The position numbers and the translations under genes are program-made. Positions 1-8,104 of a stretch of 64,000 nucleotides of DNA are shown here, piece by piece (positions within the stretch are counted from its first letter, which is position 1; each line of letters starts with the position of its first letter). The notes under the pieces were generated by a model. That model saw only the letters and a program-made list of their open reading frames with translations, did not search any database and was not told where the DNA came from. Source of the stretch: Pseudomonas canadensis (GTDB taxonomy: Bacteria; Pseudomonadota; Gammaproteobacteria; Pseudomonadales; Pseudomonadaceae); contig NZ_KI628539.1 in NCBI RefSeq assembly GCF_000503215.1, positions 186,001 to 250,000 on the forward strand. Reading direction: 5' to 3'.

Positions 1-2288
1 GATTTAAAATCCAGTTCAATTCGTACGGTATTGCCGTTTTCTCTTTTTATGATCGAGTACGTTTCTCGATTCAAGTCAGGCGCAAAGCTTGTAGAGTACC
101 CAGTGTCGGGTTGGGCTTTCTCACCTTCTGTAACGGCGAAATTACCGTCATCGATAACCCAGGAAATGCTGAGCTTTCTTTTTATTTTTGAACCTTCCTC
201 ATATACGTCGTCGTTGAATGCATATTGTTTGTTTTCATCTAAATTCAAGTAGTCGTCAAACTTTTCGGCACCGGAAATTTTCGAGCCTTTGGAATCAATA
301 AAGCGTTCTGAGAACTTTGGAGTTTTTGTTGATTCATGACTGGGAGTTGGCGAAGCAGTGTGTTGCCATGGCCATCTCGCTCCACCTTCTTCCCCTCTTC
401 TATTCCATACACCCATTTTGTCAGGTTTGGCAATAATAGTGCTGCTCACCAACTTTGATCGGTCTTGCGGGTCTGGTACACGAAGCAAGAAATGCTCCCC
501 GTCCCCACCATCAGGCTCATAGGCGGCCAAATACGTTTTCCCTTTATACTGCACTTCTTGCATCCCTGGATAGAATGCAGAGGGGGTGGGAGTAGGATCT
601 ACTTTAGGCACGTCCTGCGTTCCGACTGACGCGGCATCGGTATCGTTCGACGTTTTGGGCGCGTGTGCGAGCTCAAAGTCGCGCGTCTCTGAATTGTAAT
701 TCCAGCGGTAGTTCTTAGCGGTGGCAGAGGCGGTGGGTGGTTCGCCTATCCCAGCCTCTACCCCAACAGGTGCAAGTTCATGCGCCAATTGCAAGCCTGA
801 TATCACCGCTGCGGCATTGCCGCCGACGCGATCATTGGCGGTCATGCCATAGATGGAATAATGGATACCGAAGACAAGATTTCCCGTGTTGCCGACGAGG
901 GGTATGTAACCAAAGGTATTGCCCCACAAGTCCTTCGCGAACTTCCAGTTTTGTTGCGATGAACCAAATACCTCGGTCTGGTCGGACCATACTGCGTTTT
1001 TGGCATTCACTTCCTGATATTTGCCTTCAAGACCGGAGCCCAGATTGCCGAATTTCAACAGATAAGCGCTACCTCGCGACTCAGTATAGTTAAATGTCTC
1101 CCTCACTGGCACCGCTTTATCGGCGAGGAGGCTGGAGCGTCCTTGGTAGGTGGCATGTGGGTCTACAATTAAATTATTGAGAACATCACAGGCCTTTGGC
1201 CAATGAACATCGTGGCCGCCTTGCCTGTCTCTGGCGTTAAAACTGCGCTGCAAATTATCTCGGTTGTTTTTTGCCCAGTTGGCAAAATCGCTGTCACCCT
1301 GTATCTCATGGGCTGCGCCGTTCTTCAAATCCAGCATCACGCCCTTATTGGGTCTATGTTCATCATTACCATCAAAGGGGGTGTAGGGAATAAATGCATA
1401 GCCTGACAGCGGGTAGCCATAGATATTGGGGATAATGACTTGTCCACTCGTTTGCAGTGTGTGCTTTACGGCCTGTTGCCCAGCAGAACTTAGCTTTTCA
1501 AAACTATCTTTATTATTTGCCAGGCTCTGCAGAATTCCACGTACAACATAGGCGTCTGCTTGCCCCGAGCGTTTCGTCAGTGCTCCCGAATCGTCCCGCA
1601 TGGGCTTTGATACTTCATTTTCCCATTGATTTTGAAGGTTCTTACCCTGCGCCTCCAAGTCCGCGACCTTGCTCCGGTCTTTATTCTCAATTTCCATAAA
1701 CTGGAAGTCGATCGGTCCCCCTCGCTCTACTTTGTCGTGTGCAAGAGCACCCGCCGCAATTTCCCATGCAAAGTAAGTGCGTTTGTCGGTGTTTGTCAGT
1801 GTTTCGGGTTTTCCCTTCCCTACGTAGGAAGTGAAGGTGACCGTGATTTTTTCATGCGGGTCGTATCCAGCCGCCAGCAACCCGCCGCTAAAGTAACCAG
1901 CAGGTTCGAGGAACTGACGAACCTTCTGGAATTTGATATTGCGTTCGCCTTCGCTACCGCTTTCTATGTTATTGATCTGTGATACAACACGACCGGAATA
2001 GGCATCAATACGCTGCGTCCGTTCCTGTTGTGTATAGTTCGGTGTGGGCGCGGAAGTGGTGGCCGATCCATAAATGACCTCCTTGGAGAAATCAAGTTCG
2101 TTCTCCGGTGCAGGGGCTGCAATCGGTTTTCGATCCACTGAAACGCTCGCCGCTATCGAATGAGTATTTTTTGCTAAAGGCGAGGCATCAACTTGCCACT
2201 TGTAACGATTATGTGCGGGAGCGAGGGTGGTTGGTATTGGAGTGCTGGTGACTGCAAGTGGCGGTAGGGATGATAGATGATTATTCAT
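1..2288 (-). CDS. Large toxin-like protein, C-terminus beyond window
   Basis: An open frame runs from ATG at 2288 to the left edge: 762 codons checked triplet by triplet without a stop, so the protein continues outside. Residues 1-60 are Pro/Thr/Ser/Ala-rich and probably disordered. Around residue 461 comes a glycine-rich hydrophobic stretch (GYIPLVGNTGNLVFG). Residues 495-560 are Ala/Thr/Pro-rich linker. Near residue 623 is a GVWNRRGEEGGARWPW segment. No signal peptide is visible. No family is recognised with certainty. The layout (disordered start, central globular part, hydrophobic loop, repetitive tail) recalls very large Pseudomonas dermonecrotic-type or membrane-targeted effector toxins, but that is inference. 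Codon use is AT-richer than in the neighbouring core genes, suggesting acquired DNA. The Shine-Dalgarno is weak; a stop lies in frame at 2304-2306, upstream of the ATG, so no longer ATG form exists. Confidence 0.75.
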   Translation of the reverse strand, partial: MNNHLSSLPPLAVTSTPIPTTLAPAHNRYKWQVDASPLAKNTHSIAASVSVDRKPIAAPAPENELDFSKEVIYGSATTSAPTPNYTQQERTQRIDAYSGRVVSQINNIESGSEGERNIKFQKVRQFLEPAGYFSGGLLAAGYDPHEKITVTFTSYVGKGKPETLTNTDKRTYFAWEIAAGALAHDKVERGGPIDFQFMEIENKDRSKVADLEAQGKNLQNQWENEVSKPMRDDSGALTKRSGQADAYVVRGILQSLANNKDSFEKLSSAGQQAVKHTLQTSGQVIIPNIYGYPLSGYAFIPYTPFDGNDEHRPNKGVMLDLKNGAAHEIQGDSDFANWAKNNRDNLQRSFNARDRQGGHDVHWPKACDVLNNLIVDPHATYQGRSSLLADKAVPVRETFNYTESRGSAYLLKFGNLGSGLEGKYQEVNAKNAVWSDQTEVFGSSQQNWKFAKDLWGNTFGYIPLVGNTGNLVFGIHYSIYGMTANDRVGGNAAAVISGLQLAHELAPVGVEAGIGEPPTASATAKNYRWNYNSETRDFELAHAPKTSNDTDAASVGTQDVPKVDPTPTPSAFYPGMQEVQYKGKTYLAAYEPDGGDGEHFLLRVPDPQDRSKLVSSTIIAKPDKMGVWNRRGEEGGARWPWQHTASPTPSHESTKTPKFSERFIDSKGSKISGAEKFDDYLNLDENKQYAFNDDVYEEGSKIKRKLSISWVIDDGNFAVTEGEKAQPDTGYSTSFAPDLNRETYSIIKRENGNTVRIELDFK

Positions 2289-2497
2289 TATCGGCTCATT
2301 AAATTATGGGTTTCATGAGGTTAAATATTTGGCGCGTTGTATCATGATGCGTTGGTTTATTTTGCGATTGCGCCATCCATAGCCATAGTTGCGTCAAGCC
2401 GAATGTTATTTTCGTATTCAGCCAAGGCTGTTTGGATTTATTGGTGACTTTGATTTATGAGTGGATTCTTAATGGTTGGGTGGTTGCGTAAGTAGTA

Positions 2498-2623
2498 ATG
2501 GTTCCGCTTTATGCCTTTGATAAAAACGGGAATTTCATTCCTGATATGTATAATGCCGGATGTGACGTACCGACAGTAATAAAAAAAGGCGCAAGCCCGT
2601 GGGGGCGCCTTTGCCCTGTTTAA
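2498..2623 (+). CDS. Possible 41-aa small protein or gene remnant
   Basis: ATG at 2498, stop TAA at 2621. The product reads like genuine protein (segment DKNGNFIPDMYNAGC, then a GASPWGRLCP tail) rather than random sequence. An in-frame TAA sits just upstream of the ATG, so it is either a tiny gene or the broken 3' end of a larger one. No good Shine-Dalgarno precedes it, and its last third overlaps a terminator hairpin read on the other strand. The family is not recognised. Confidence 0.25.
   Translation: MVPLYAFDKNGNFIPDMYNAGCDVPTVIKKGASPWGRLCPV
2585..2612 (-). terminator. Intrinsic terminator (minus strand)
   Basis: Perfect 8-bp inverted repeat AAAGGCGC (2585-2592) / GCGCCTTT (2605-2612) with a 12-nt loop. 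On the minus strand it is followed by a run of seven T (2581-2587). It lies directly behind the DUF541 remnant, as the intact SIMPL gene has its own terminator. Confidence 0.7.
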
Positions 2624-2691
2624 AAAAGGTGCTGTAATATTTTGATCACGCCGTCGATGCTCAGGGAGATGCAGTCTCCGGTCGCCTCTAC
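2620..2691 (-). pseudogene. Decayed C-terminal piece of a SIMPL/DUF541 gene
   Basis: Read on the minus strand from 2691, the frame gives VEATGDCISLSIDGVIKILQ, three more residues and a stop at 2620. The intact SIMPL protein encoded at 3434-4144 ends VEAGTSQVSMSADGVIEVLQ: about 11 of 20 residues agree, with no gap. An in-frame TGA lies immediately upstream and nothing further 5' resembles the family. The piece is followed by a terminator, as the intact gene is. I infer the tail of an old duplicate or a lost paralogue; chance similarity over 20 residues cannot be excluded. Confidence 0.5.
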
Positions 2692-3382
2692 TCATAAATA
2701 TAGTTTCAAGGCTGAGGGGTGAATGTCACAGGCTTATAGGTGAAGGCCCACCACTTAAGTGGGTTCCGATAGGGGGTGGTCTTCGCCGGTCTGAAACGTG
2801 CAATTTTTTCATCTCATTAATGACATATTTCTCAGTCTCGACTTTAGCGAATTTTGTGTTAGTAGAATTAAGTGAGGTGCCTTGGCTTTGCAGGGTTTGG
2901 TTATAAGTTTTTCTACTTTGTCAGTGGTGGCTGATTACCAACTGTTCGAGTTGTGCGGCGGTGGGCATAAAATTAGTGGTGGGAGGTGGCAGCACAAGGG
3001 GCTTATGGTCACGCGAGGCTCGCTTTATCATCGAGTGTTCAAGGTTTTTGACTGGGTGCGAGCTAAAAGGACTGACAATGAGTGCGTCTTCGCACAACTT
3101 GAATAATGAGTTTGATGAACGTTGCTGCATCATGGTTTATTGTTTTGGTGGGGTGCGAAATTTATATAAGTGAGGCGTAAACCAATATTGGTGGCAGGTT
3201 TGCTTAGTGGGGTGTTTCTACATTCATGTCGTTAGGCTTGTGTAGCATTACATGCACTTGGGTGGCCGTAGGCGTGCAGGCAGTTCCATTATGTGTTTAT
3301 GCTCTCTACAATAAATAGTGTGAAAAAATGCAACCTGCAGTGAGGGCGTGACTTGAATCGAGAGTTAGTTCAGGCGGGTTAT

Positions 3383-3420
3383 AAAAAACGGCGCCAGCTT
3401 TCAAGGCTGCGCCGTTTTTT
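3383..3420. terminator. Bidirectional terminator behind the SIMPL gene
   Basis: Twelve-base inverted repeat AAAAAACGGCGC (3383-3394) / GCGCCGTTTTTT (3409-3420) with a 14-nt loop. It has a T run on either strand. It ends the SIMPL gene 13 bases after its stop. Confidence 0.85.
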
Positions 3421-3433
3421 GTCTCCAGGAACG

Positions 3434-4144
3434 TTACTGGAGCACTTCAATGACGCCATCGGCGCTCATGCTGACTTGGCTGGTGCCGGCTTCGACTTCA
3501 GGCGTCGGTGCCGAATCTGCCATGGCTGCTTTCATCATCATGCCGCCACGAGCGTAAGGCATCGGGTAGCCATTGGTGTTGAAGTTCAGATTAACGATCT
3601 TGTACCCCTTGCCGCCCAGTGCATCGGTGGCCAGTTGTGCGCGTGCTTTAAACGCGGCGACCGCGTCCTTGAGCAATGCGTCTTCGCTGGCCTTGCGCGT
3701 GGCGTCGGCGATGGCGAAGTCCATGCTGTCCATCTTCAGAGTGTTCAACAGCTCGCCGGTGAGCTTGGAGAGTGCCGGGAAGTCTGCGCTTTCCAGGCGC
3801 AGTTCAGCGCGCTCACGCCAGCCGGTGATCTTCTGGTTTTTGCTGTCGTAGATCGGGTAGCTGTTGCGGCTGCCTTGGCGCAGGGTCACGCCTTTGACTT
3901 CGCGCGCCTGGCCGAGCGCCTTGTTCATGGTGGTGGTGATTTCAGCGGCGAGCTTGGCTGGGTCGCTGTTCTGGGATTCGGTGTACAGCGTCACGATCAT
4001 CTTGTCGCGGGCCACCTCCTGGCTGACCTCGGCGCGCAGGGAAATCTGGTTGTAGTTCAGTGCCTCAGCGGCCAGTGCTGGCAGGCTGACCAGCGTGCCG
4101 ACGCTAAGGGTGAGGGCGGCTGCACTGCGAGTGAAACGAGACAT
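3434..4144 (-). CDS. SIMPL domain (DUF541) periplasmic protein
   Basis: 236 aa. A signal peptide is clear: residues 1-26 with a basic start and a Leu/Val/Ala core, ending LPALA-AEA. The mature part matches the SIMPL/DUF541 family (E. coli YggE, BP26): an N-terminal strand with LNYNQISLRAEVSQEV, a central QNSDPAKLAAEI helix, and a C-terminal DGVIEVLQ strand. Family members are periplasmic or surface oligomers; YggE is linked to oxidative stress tolerance, but no enzymatic activity is established. The start is fixed by AAGGAGC just upstream. It stands alone, divergent from roxS and closed by its own terminator. A remnant of a related C-terminus lies about 0.75 kb downstream. Confidence 0.9.
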   Translation of the reverse strand: MSRFTRSAAALTLSVGTLVSLPALAAEALNYNQISLRAEVSQEVARDKMIVTLYTESQNSDPAKLAAEITTTMNKALGQAREVKGVTLRQGSRNSYPIYDSKNQKITGWRERAELRLESADFPALSKLTGELLNTLKMDSMDFAIADATRKASEDALLKDAVAAFKARAQLATDALGGKGYKIVNLNFNTNGYPMPYARGGMMMKAAMADSAPTPEVEAGTSQVSMSADGVIEVLQ

Positions 4145-4349
4145 GGAAGCTCCTTGAGATAGTCGTGTTGGGTATGACTGTAGACGGTGGCATCGGGTTC
4201 TTCGGGTTTACACATTAGCTACAAGTTGTGATGAGGCCGACGAACGGTCATTGGTCCGGCCTGCGGCAAAGAGCCACACACGCCGTGCCAGCCGGCCTGC
4301 TTCGTTTATACTCCTGCCGATCCGCCTGCAGCGCTCACCGGGAGAGCAC

Positions 4350-5612
4350 ATGCTCGCCGCCGTAAAACTGACTTCCGCCACTCGCCAGAACCTCTGGCGC
4401 CTGACGTTCATCCGTACCCTGGTCCTGGCCGCACAGGCTGGCTCCGTCGGGCTCGCCTATTGGTTCGACCTGCTGCCGCTGCCGTGGCTGCAACTGGGCG
4501 TGACCCTCGGTTTCTCCACCGTGCTTTGTGTGTTTACCGCGATCCGATTGCGTACCACCTGGCCAGTCACCGAGCTGGAATACGCCCTGCAATTGGCCTG
4601 CGACCTGTTTATCCATAGTGTGTTGCTGTATTTCTCCGGTGGTTCTACCAATCCGTTTGTTTCGTATTACCTGGTGCCACTGACCATCGCTGCCGTGACG
4701 TTGCCGTGGCGCTACTCGGTGGTGCTGTCGGGTATCGCCTTGACCCTCTACACCCTGCTGCTGGCGCGGTTCTACCCGCTGCAAACCTTCCCGATCGCTC
4801 GGGAAAACCTGCAGATCTACGGGATGTGGCTGAGTTTTGCGCTGTCCGCTGCGGTAATCACCTTCTTCGCCGCCCGCATGGCCGAAGAACTGCGCCGCCA
4901 GGAAGAACTGCGCGCCATTCGCCGTGAAGAAGGCCTGCGCGACCAGCAACTGTTGGCCGTCGCCACCCAAGCCGCCGGCGCCGCCCATGAGTTGGGCACA
5001 CCCTTGGCCACCATGAGCGTGCTGCTCAACGAAATGACCCAGGACCACCACGACCCGGCACTGCAAGAAGACCTCGGTGTGCTGCGTGAACAGGTCAAGC
5101 AGTGCAAGCAGACCTTGCAGCAACTGGTGCGCGCCGCCGAAGCCAATCGCCGCCTGGCGGTGGAAATGCAGGACGTGACCCAGTGGCTCGACGAAGCCCT
5201 GAATCGCTGGCACCTGATGCGCCCCGAAGCCAGCTACCGCTTCCACCTGCTAGGCCAGGGCAGCGTGCCGCGCATGGCGCCGCCACCGGACCTGACCCAG
5301 GCCCTGCTCAACCTGCTGAACAACGCCGCCGACGCCTGCCCTGAAGGCCTGGGCGTACAGTTGGATTGGGACGCCGAAGACGTGACCATCAGTATTCGAG
5401 ACCACGGCGCGGGCGTACCGTTGGCCATTGCCGAGCAGATCGGCAAACCCTTCTTTACCACCAAAGGCAAAGGCTTCGGCCTCGGCCTGTTTTTGAGCAA
5501 GGCCAGCGTGACCCGCGCGGGCGGCTCAGTGAAGCTCTATAGTCATGAGGAAGGTGGCACGCTCACCGAGCTGCGCCTGCCCCGTGTCGCACGAGGAGAT
5601 ATCGATGAGTGA
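4350..5612 (+). CDS. roxS: Redox sensor histidine kinase RoxS (RegB/PrrB family)
   Basis: 420 aa. An N-terminal half of about six membrane helices (residues 15-185) is followed by a cytoplasmic kinase. The quinone-binding signature GGSTNPF is at 97-103. The phosphorylation site is His213 in AAHELGTPLA. Cys252 lies 39 residues on, where the redox-active Cys of Rhodobacter RegB is found. ATP-binding boxes are NNAADACPEG, DHGAGVP and GFGLGLFLSK. RegB-type kinases sense quinone/redox state and, in pseudomonads, control terminal oxidases including the cyanide-insensitive one. An upstream GTG at 4251 would add 33 unconserved-looking residues; ATG 4350 has GGGAGA before it. The stop overlaps the start of roxR by 8 nt. 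Confidence 0.92.
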   Translation: MLAAVKLTSATRQNLWRLTFIRTLVLAAQAGSVGLAYWFDLLPLPWLQLGVTLGFSTVLCVFTAIRLRTTWPVTELEYALQLACDLFIHSVLLYFSGGSTNPFVSYYLVPLTIAAVTLPWRYSVVLSGIALTLYTLLLARFYPLQTFPIARENLQIYGMWLSFALSAAVITFFAARMAEELRRQEELRAIRREEGLRDQQLLAVATQAAGAAHELGTPLATMSVLLNEMTQDHHDPALQEDLGVLREQVKQCKQTLQQLVRAAEANRRLAVEMQDVTQWLDEALNRWHLMRPEASYRFHLLGQGSVPRMAPPPDLTQALLNLLNNAADACPEGLGVQLDWDAEDVTISIRDHGAGVPLAIAEQIGKPFFTTKGKGFGLGLFLSKASVTRAGGSVKLYSHEEGGTLTELRLPRVARGDIDE

Positions 5613-6165
5613 CGAGATCCAAGTCGAAGGCGAAGAACTGCCGCACCTGTTGCTGGTAGATGACGACGCCACCTTTACCCGCGTGATGGCGCGCGCCATG
5701 AGCCGTCGCGGTTTCCGCGTCAGCACCGCAGGGTCGGCCGAGGAAGGCCTGACCATCGCCCAGGCCGACCTGCCGGACTACGCCGCGCTCGACCTGAAGA
5801 TGGACGGCGACTCCGGCCTGGTGCTGCTGCCCAAGCTGCTGGAACTCGACCCGGAAATGCGCGTGGTGATCCTCACCGGTTACTCCAGCATCGCCACCGC
5901 CGTCGAGGCGATCAAGCGCGGCGCCTGTAACTACCTGTGTAAGCCGGCGGATGCCGATGACGTACTGGCCGCCTTGCTCTCCGAGCACGCCGACCTGGAC
6001 ACCCTGGTGCCGGAAAACCCAATGTCGGTGGACCGACTGCAGTGGGAACACATCCAGCGCGTGCTGACTGAGCACGAAGGCAACATCTCCGCCACTGCCC
6101 GCGCCCTGGGCATGCACCGCCGTACCTTGCAGCGCAAGTTGCAGAAGCGCCCGGTACGCCGCTGA
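5605..6165 (+). CDS. roxR: Response regulator RoxR (RegA/PrrA/ActR family)
   Basis: 186 aa. The receiver domain (about 13-125) has the acidic pocket Asp19-Asp21 and phospho-acceptor Asp63 in LDLKMDG. A short linker leads to a Fis-type helix-turn-helix at the C-terminus, with NISATARALGMHRRTLQRKL forming the recognition helices, as in RegA. This is the cytoplasmic DNA-binding partner of RoxS; the 8-nt overlap with roxS implies coupled translation. ATG 5605 is preceded by GAGGAG. The upstream start at 5545 would lie inside the kinase gene and is not needed. Confidence 0.93.
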   Translation: MSDEIQVEGEELPHLLLVDDDATFTRVMARAMSRRGFRVSTAGSAEEGLTIAQADLPDYAALDLKMDGDSGLVLLPKLLELDPEMRVVILTGYSSIATAVEAIKRGACNYLCKPADADDVLAALLSEHADLDTLVPENPMSVDRLQWEHIQRVLTEHEGNISATARALGMHRRTLQRKLQKRPVRR

Positions 6166-6214
6166 GGCTGATCTGAACAACAGCTGAACAATCTGCTTCA
6201 GGCCGCACGGAGCC

Positions 6215-6242
6215 TCGAACCGATCAACTATGATCGGTTCGA
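6215..6242. repeat. 12-bp perfect inverted repeat after roxR
   Basis: TCGAACCGATCA (6215-6226) and its exact complement (6231-6242) flank a 4-nt loop. No T run follows, so it is a poor terminator. It sits 34 bases before the ABC transporter start and may be an operator, or a hairpin trimming the roxSR transcript. Confidence 0.6.
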
Positions 6243-6275
6243 ACGCCTGTCACATTTTCTTACAGAGCCTGAACG

Positions 6276-8000
6276 ATGAATCAGAACGCTGAGTATTCCG
6301 CGGTCAACGACGCGGTGCGTGGGCAATTTTTACGGCGGGTGTGGGGGTTGATCACGCCTTACTGGCGCAGCGAAGAAAAGGCCAAGGCCTGGCTGCTGCT
6401 GTTGGTAGTGCTGGGGTTGTCGCTGTTCAGTGTCGCCGTGTCGGTGTGGTTCAACAGCTGGAACCGTGATTTCTACAACGCGCTGGAAAACAAGGACTAC
6501 GACGCCTTTACCCATCTGCTGATGTACTTCAGCGTGATTGCGGTGGTGTCGATCGTGACCGGCGTGTTCACCTCCTACCTGCAACAGATGCTCACCATCC
6601 GCTGGCGCCGCTGGCTGACGGAAACCTATTTCGCCCAGTGGCTGGGCCACAAGAATTACTACCACCTGGAATACGGCGGCTACACCGACAACCCCGACCA
6701 GCGTATCTCCGAAGACCTCAATGCCTTTACCAGTAGCACCCTCACGTTGGGCTTGGGCTTTATCGCCAACCTGGTGAGCCTGGTGTCGTTCTCGGTGATC
6801 CTGTGGGGCGTGTCTGGCAGCATCGAAATCTGGGGCATTACCATTCCCGGCTACATGTTCTGGGCGGCGCTGATCTACGCGGTGATTGGCAGTTGGTTGA
6901 CCCACTTGATCGGTCGAAAACTGATCGGCTTGAGCAATCGCCAACAACGCTTTGAGGCTGACTTGCGTTTCAGCCTGGTGCGTGTGCGGGAGAATGCGGA
7001 AAGCATCGCGCTGTTCAATGGCGAGCCCAACGAACATCAGCAATTGAGCGCACGGTTCGGACGGGTGTGGAGCAACTTCTGGAACATCATGCAGCTCAAG
7101 AAGCGCCTGAATTTTTTTACTAGCGGTTACTCCCAGATTGCGATCATCTTTCCCTTTGTGGTCGCGGCGCCACGTTACTTTTCCGGCAAGATCGAATTGG
7201 GCGTGCTCATGCAGGTGGCCCAGGCGTTTGGCAGTGTGCAGGGCAGCCTGAGCTGGTTTGTCGACGCCTATACGCTGTTGGCCAGTTGGCGCGCTACGTG
7301 TGATCGTCTGCTGAGTTTCGGCCAGGCTATGCAGGACAACGAAAGCCGCACCATGGGCATTGGTTTGCAGCATCAGGGCGACGATTTGCAGGTCAAGGAC
7401 CTGAGCCTGGACCTGGCGGACGGTCGGCATTTGTTGCAAGGCGCCGACCTGACGGTGGCGGAAGGCGAGCGTCTGATGCTCAGTGGGCGTTCCGGCAGTG
7501 GTAAGTCGACCTTGCTACGCGCCATGGGCAACCTGTGGCCCAACGGCCACGGCAATATCCGCCTGCCGGCCGAACGTTATCTGTTCCTGCCGCAAAAACC
7601 TTACCTGCCGATTGGCACGCTAAAGGCGGTATTGAGTTATCCACAGGCCGACAGCGTTTACCCGGCCGAACGTTATGCACAGGTCCTGGAAACCTGCCGC
7701 CTGCCGCATCTGGTGGGCCGGCTGGAGGAGGCCAATCACTGGCAACGCATGCTCTCGCCGGGCGAACAGCAACGCCTGGCCTTTGCCCGCGCGTTGCTGT
7801 TCGCGCCGCAATGGCTGTACATGGACGAAGCCACGTCGGCCATGGATGAAGAGGATGAAGCGACGCTGTATCAGGCGCTGATCGATCAGTTGCCGGGGCT
7901 GAGCATCGTCAGCGTCGGCCATCGCAGCAGCCTCAAGCGCTTCCATGGGCGGCATGTGCGGATCGAGGGTGGGATGTTGCAAGAACAGCCGCTGGCCTGA
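6276..8000 (+). CDS. ABC transporter, fused permease/ATPase (SbmA/BacA-like)
   Basis: 574 aa half-transporter. Residues about 20-330 form the SbmA/BacA-type membrane domain (six helices; FNSWNRDFYNALENKDY is typical). Residues about 365-570 form the ATPase: Walker A GRSGSGKST near 410, signature LSPGEQQRLAFARAL, Walker B WLYMDEATSAMDEED, and a final H-loop SVGHRSS. It should act as an inner-membrane homodimer. Relatives (YddA, Mycobacterium Rv1819c, BacA) handle peptides, cobalamin or very-long-chain lipids; the substrate here cannot be read from sequence. It is transcribed after roxSR with a 110-base gap and ends at a strong shared terminator. The Shine-Dalgarno is weak. Confidence 0.88.
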   Translation: MNQNAEYSAVNDAVRGQFLRRVWGLITPYWRSEEKAKAWLLLLVVLGLSLFSVAVSVWFNSWNRDFYNALENKDYDAFTHLLMYFSVIAVVSIVTGVFTSYLQQMLTIRWRRWLTETYFAQWLGHKNYYHLEYGGYTDNPDQRISEDLNAFTSSTLTLGLGFIANLVSLVSFSVILWGVSGSIEIWGITIPGYMFWAALIYAVIGSWLTHLIGRKLIGLSNRQQRFEADLRFSLVRVRENAESIALFNGEPNEHQQLSARFGRVWSNFWNIMQLKKRLNFFTSGYSQIAIIFPFVVAAPRYFSGKIELGVLMQVAQAFGSVQGSLSWFVDAYTLLASWRATCDRLLSFGQAMQDNESRTMGIGLQHQGDDLQVKDLSLDLADGRHLLQGADLTVAEGERLMLSGRSGSGKSTLLRAMGNLWPNGHGNIRLPAERYLFLPQKPYLPIGTLKAVLSYPQADSVYPAERYAQVLETCRLPHLVGRLEEANHWQRMLSPGEQQRLAFARALLFAPQWLYMDEATSAMDEEDEATLYQALIDQLPGLSIVSVGHRSSLKRFHGRHVRIEGGMLQEQPLA

Positions 8001-8007
8001 CGCGGTC

Positions 8008-8027
8008 CCTGTAGGAGCCGGCTGCGG
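8008..8027. repeat. Partial REP element
   Basis: CTGTAGGAGCCGGCTGCGG just after the ABC transporter stop matches the left arm of the REP family seen elsewhere in the window, without a matching right arm. Confidence 0.4.
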
Positions 8028-8050
8028 TGTATGAGGGATCGTGACCCAAC

Positions 8051-8087
8051 AAAAAGCCCGGCTGATCATCGATCAGCCGGGCTTTTT
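8051..8087. terminator. Bidirectional terminator between convergent genes
   Basis: Perfect 17-bp inverted repeat (AAAAAGCCCGGCTGATC, 8051-8067; complement 8071-8087) around a 3-nt loop. It carries an A/T run on each side and serves both the ABC transporter and zapG. Confidence 0.92.
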
Positions 8088-8104
8088 AGTGTTTGAAGAG
8101 TGAG

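Larger units (their letters stand above)
2289..3433. other. AT-rich intergenic stretch of about 1.1 kb
   Basis: No convincing full-length gene lies here. It holds a minus-strand terminator, a decayed DUF541 C-terminus, a 41-codon coding-like frame, a 12-bp palindrome (CCACTTAAGTGG, 2751-2762) and, at its right end, the SIMPL gene terminator. A 70-codon minus-strand frame (2921-3133) and a 74-codon plus-strand frame (2882-3106) overlap each other. Neither has a ribosome-binding site or a recognisable sequence. Base composition matches the toxin-like gene rather than the GC-rich genes to the right. Confidence 0.6.

Noticed and set aside
1203..1982. Several plus-strand frames of 67-118 codons in the first 2 kb
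   Set aside because: They lie antisense to the long open minus-strand frame.
2921..3133. 70-codon minus-strand frame in the intergenic region
   Set aside because: No ribosome-binding site, no recognisable sequence and it overlaps an equally weak plus-strand frame.
3353..4162. 269-codon plus-strand frame over the SIMPL gene
   Set aside because: Antisense to a gene with a clear signal peptide and family match.
4251..4349. N-terminal extension of RoxS from GTG 4251
   Set aside because: Arg/Pro-rich, no ribosome-binding site, not like the family; ATG 4350 has GGGAGA upstream.
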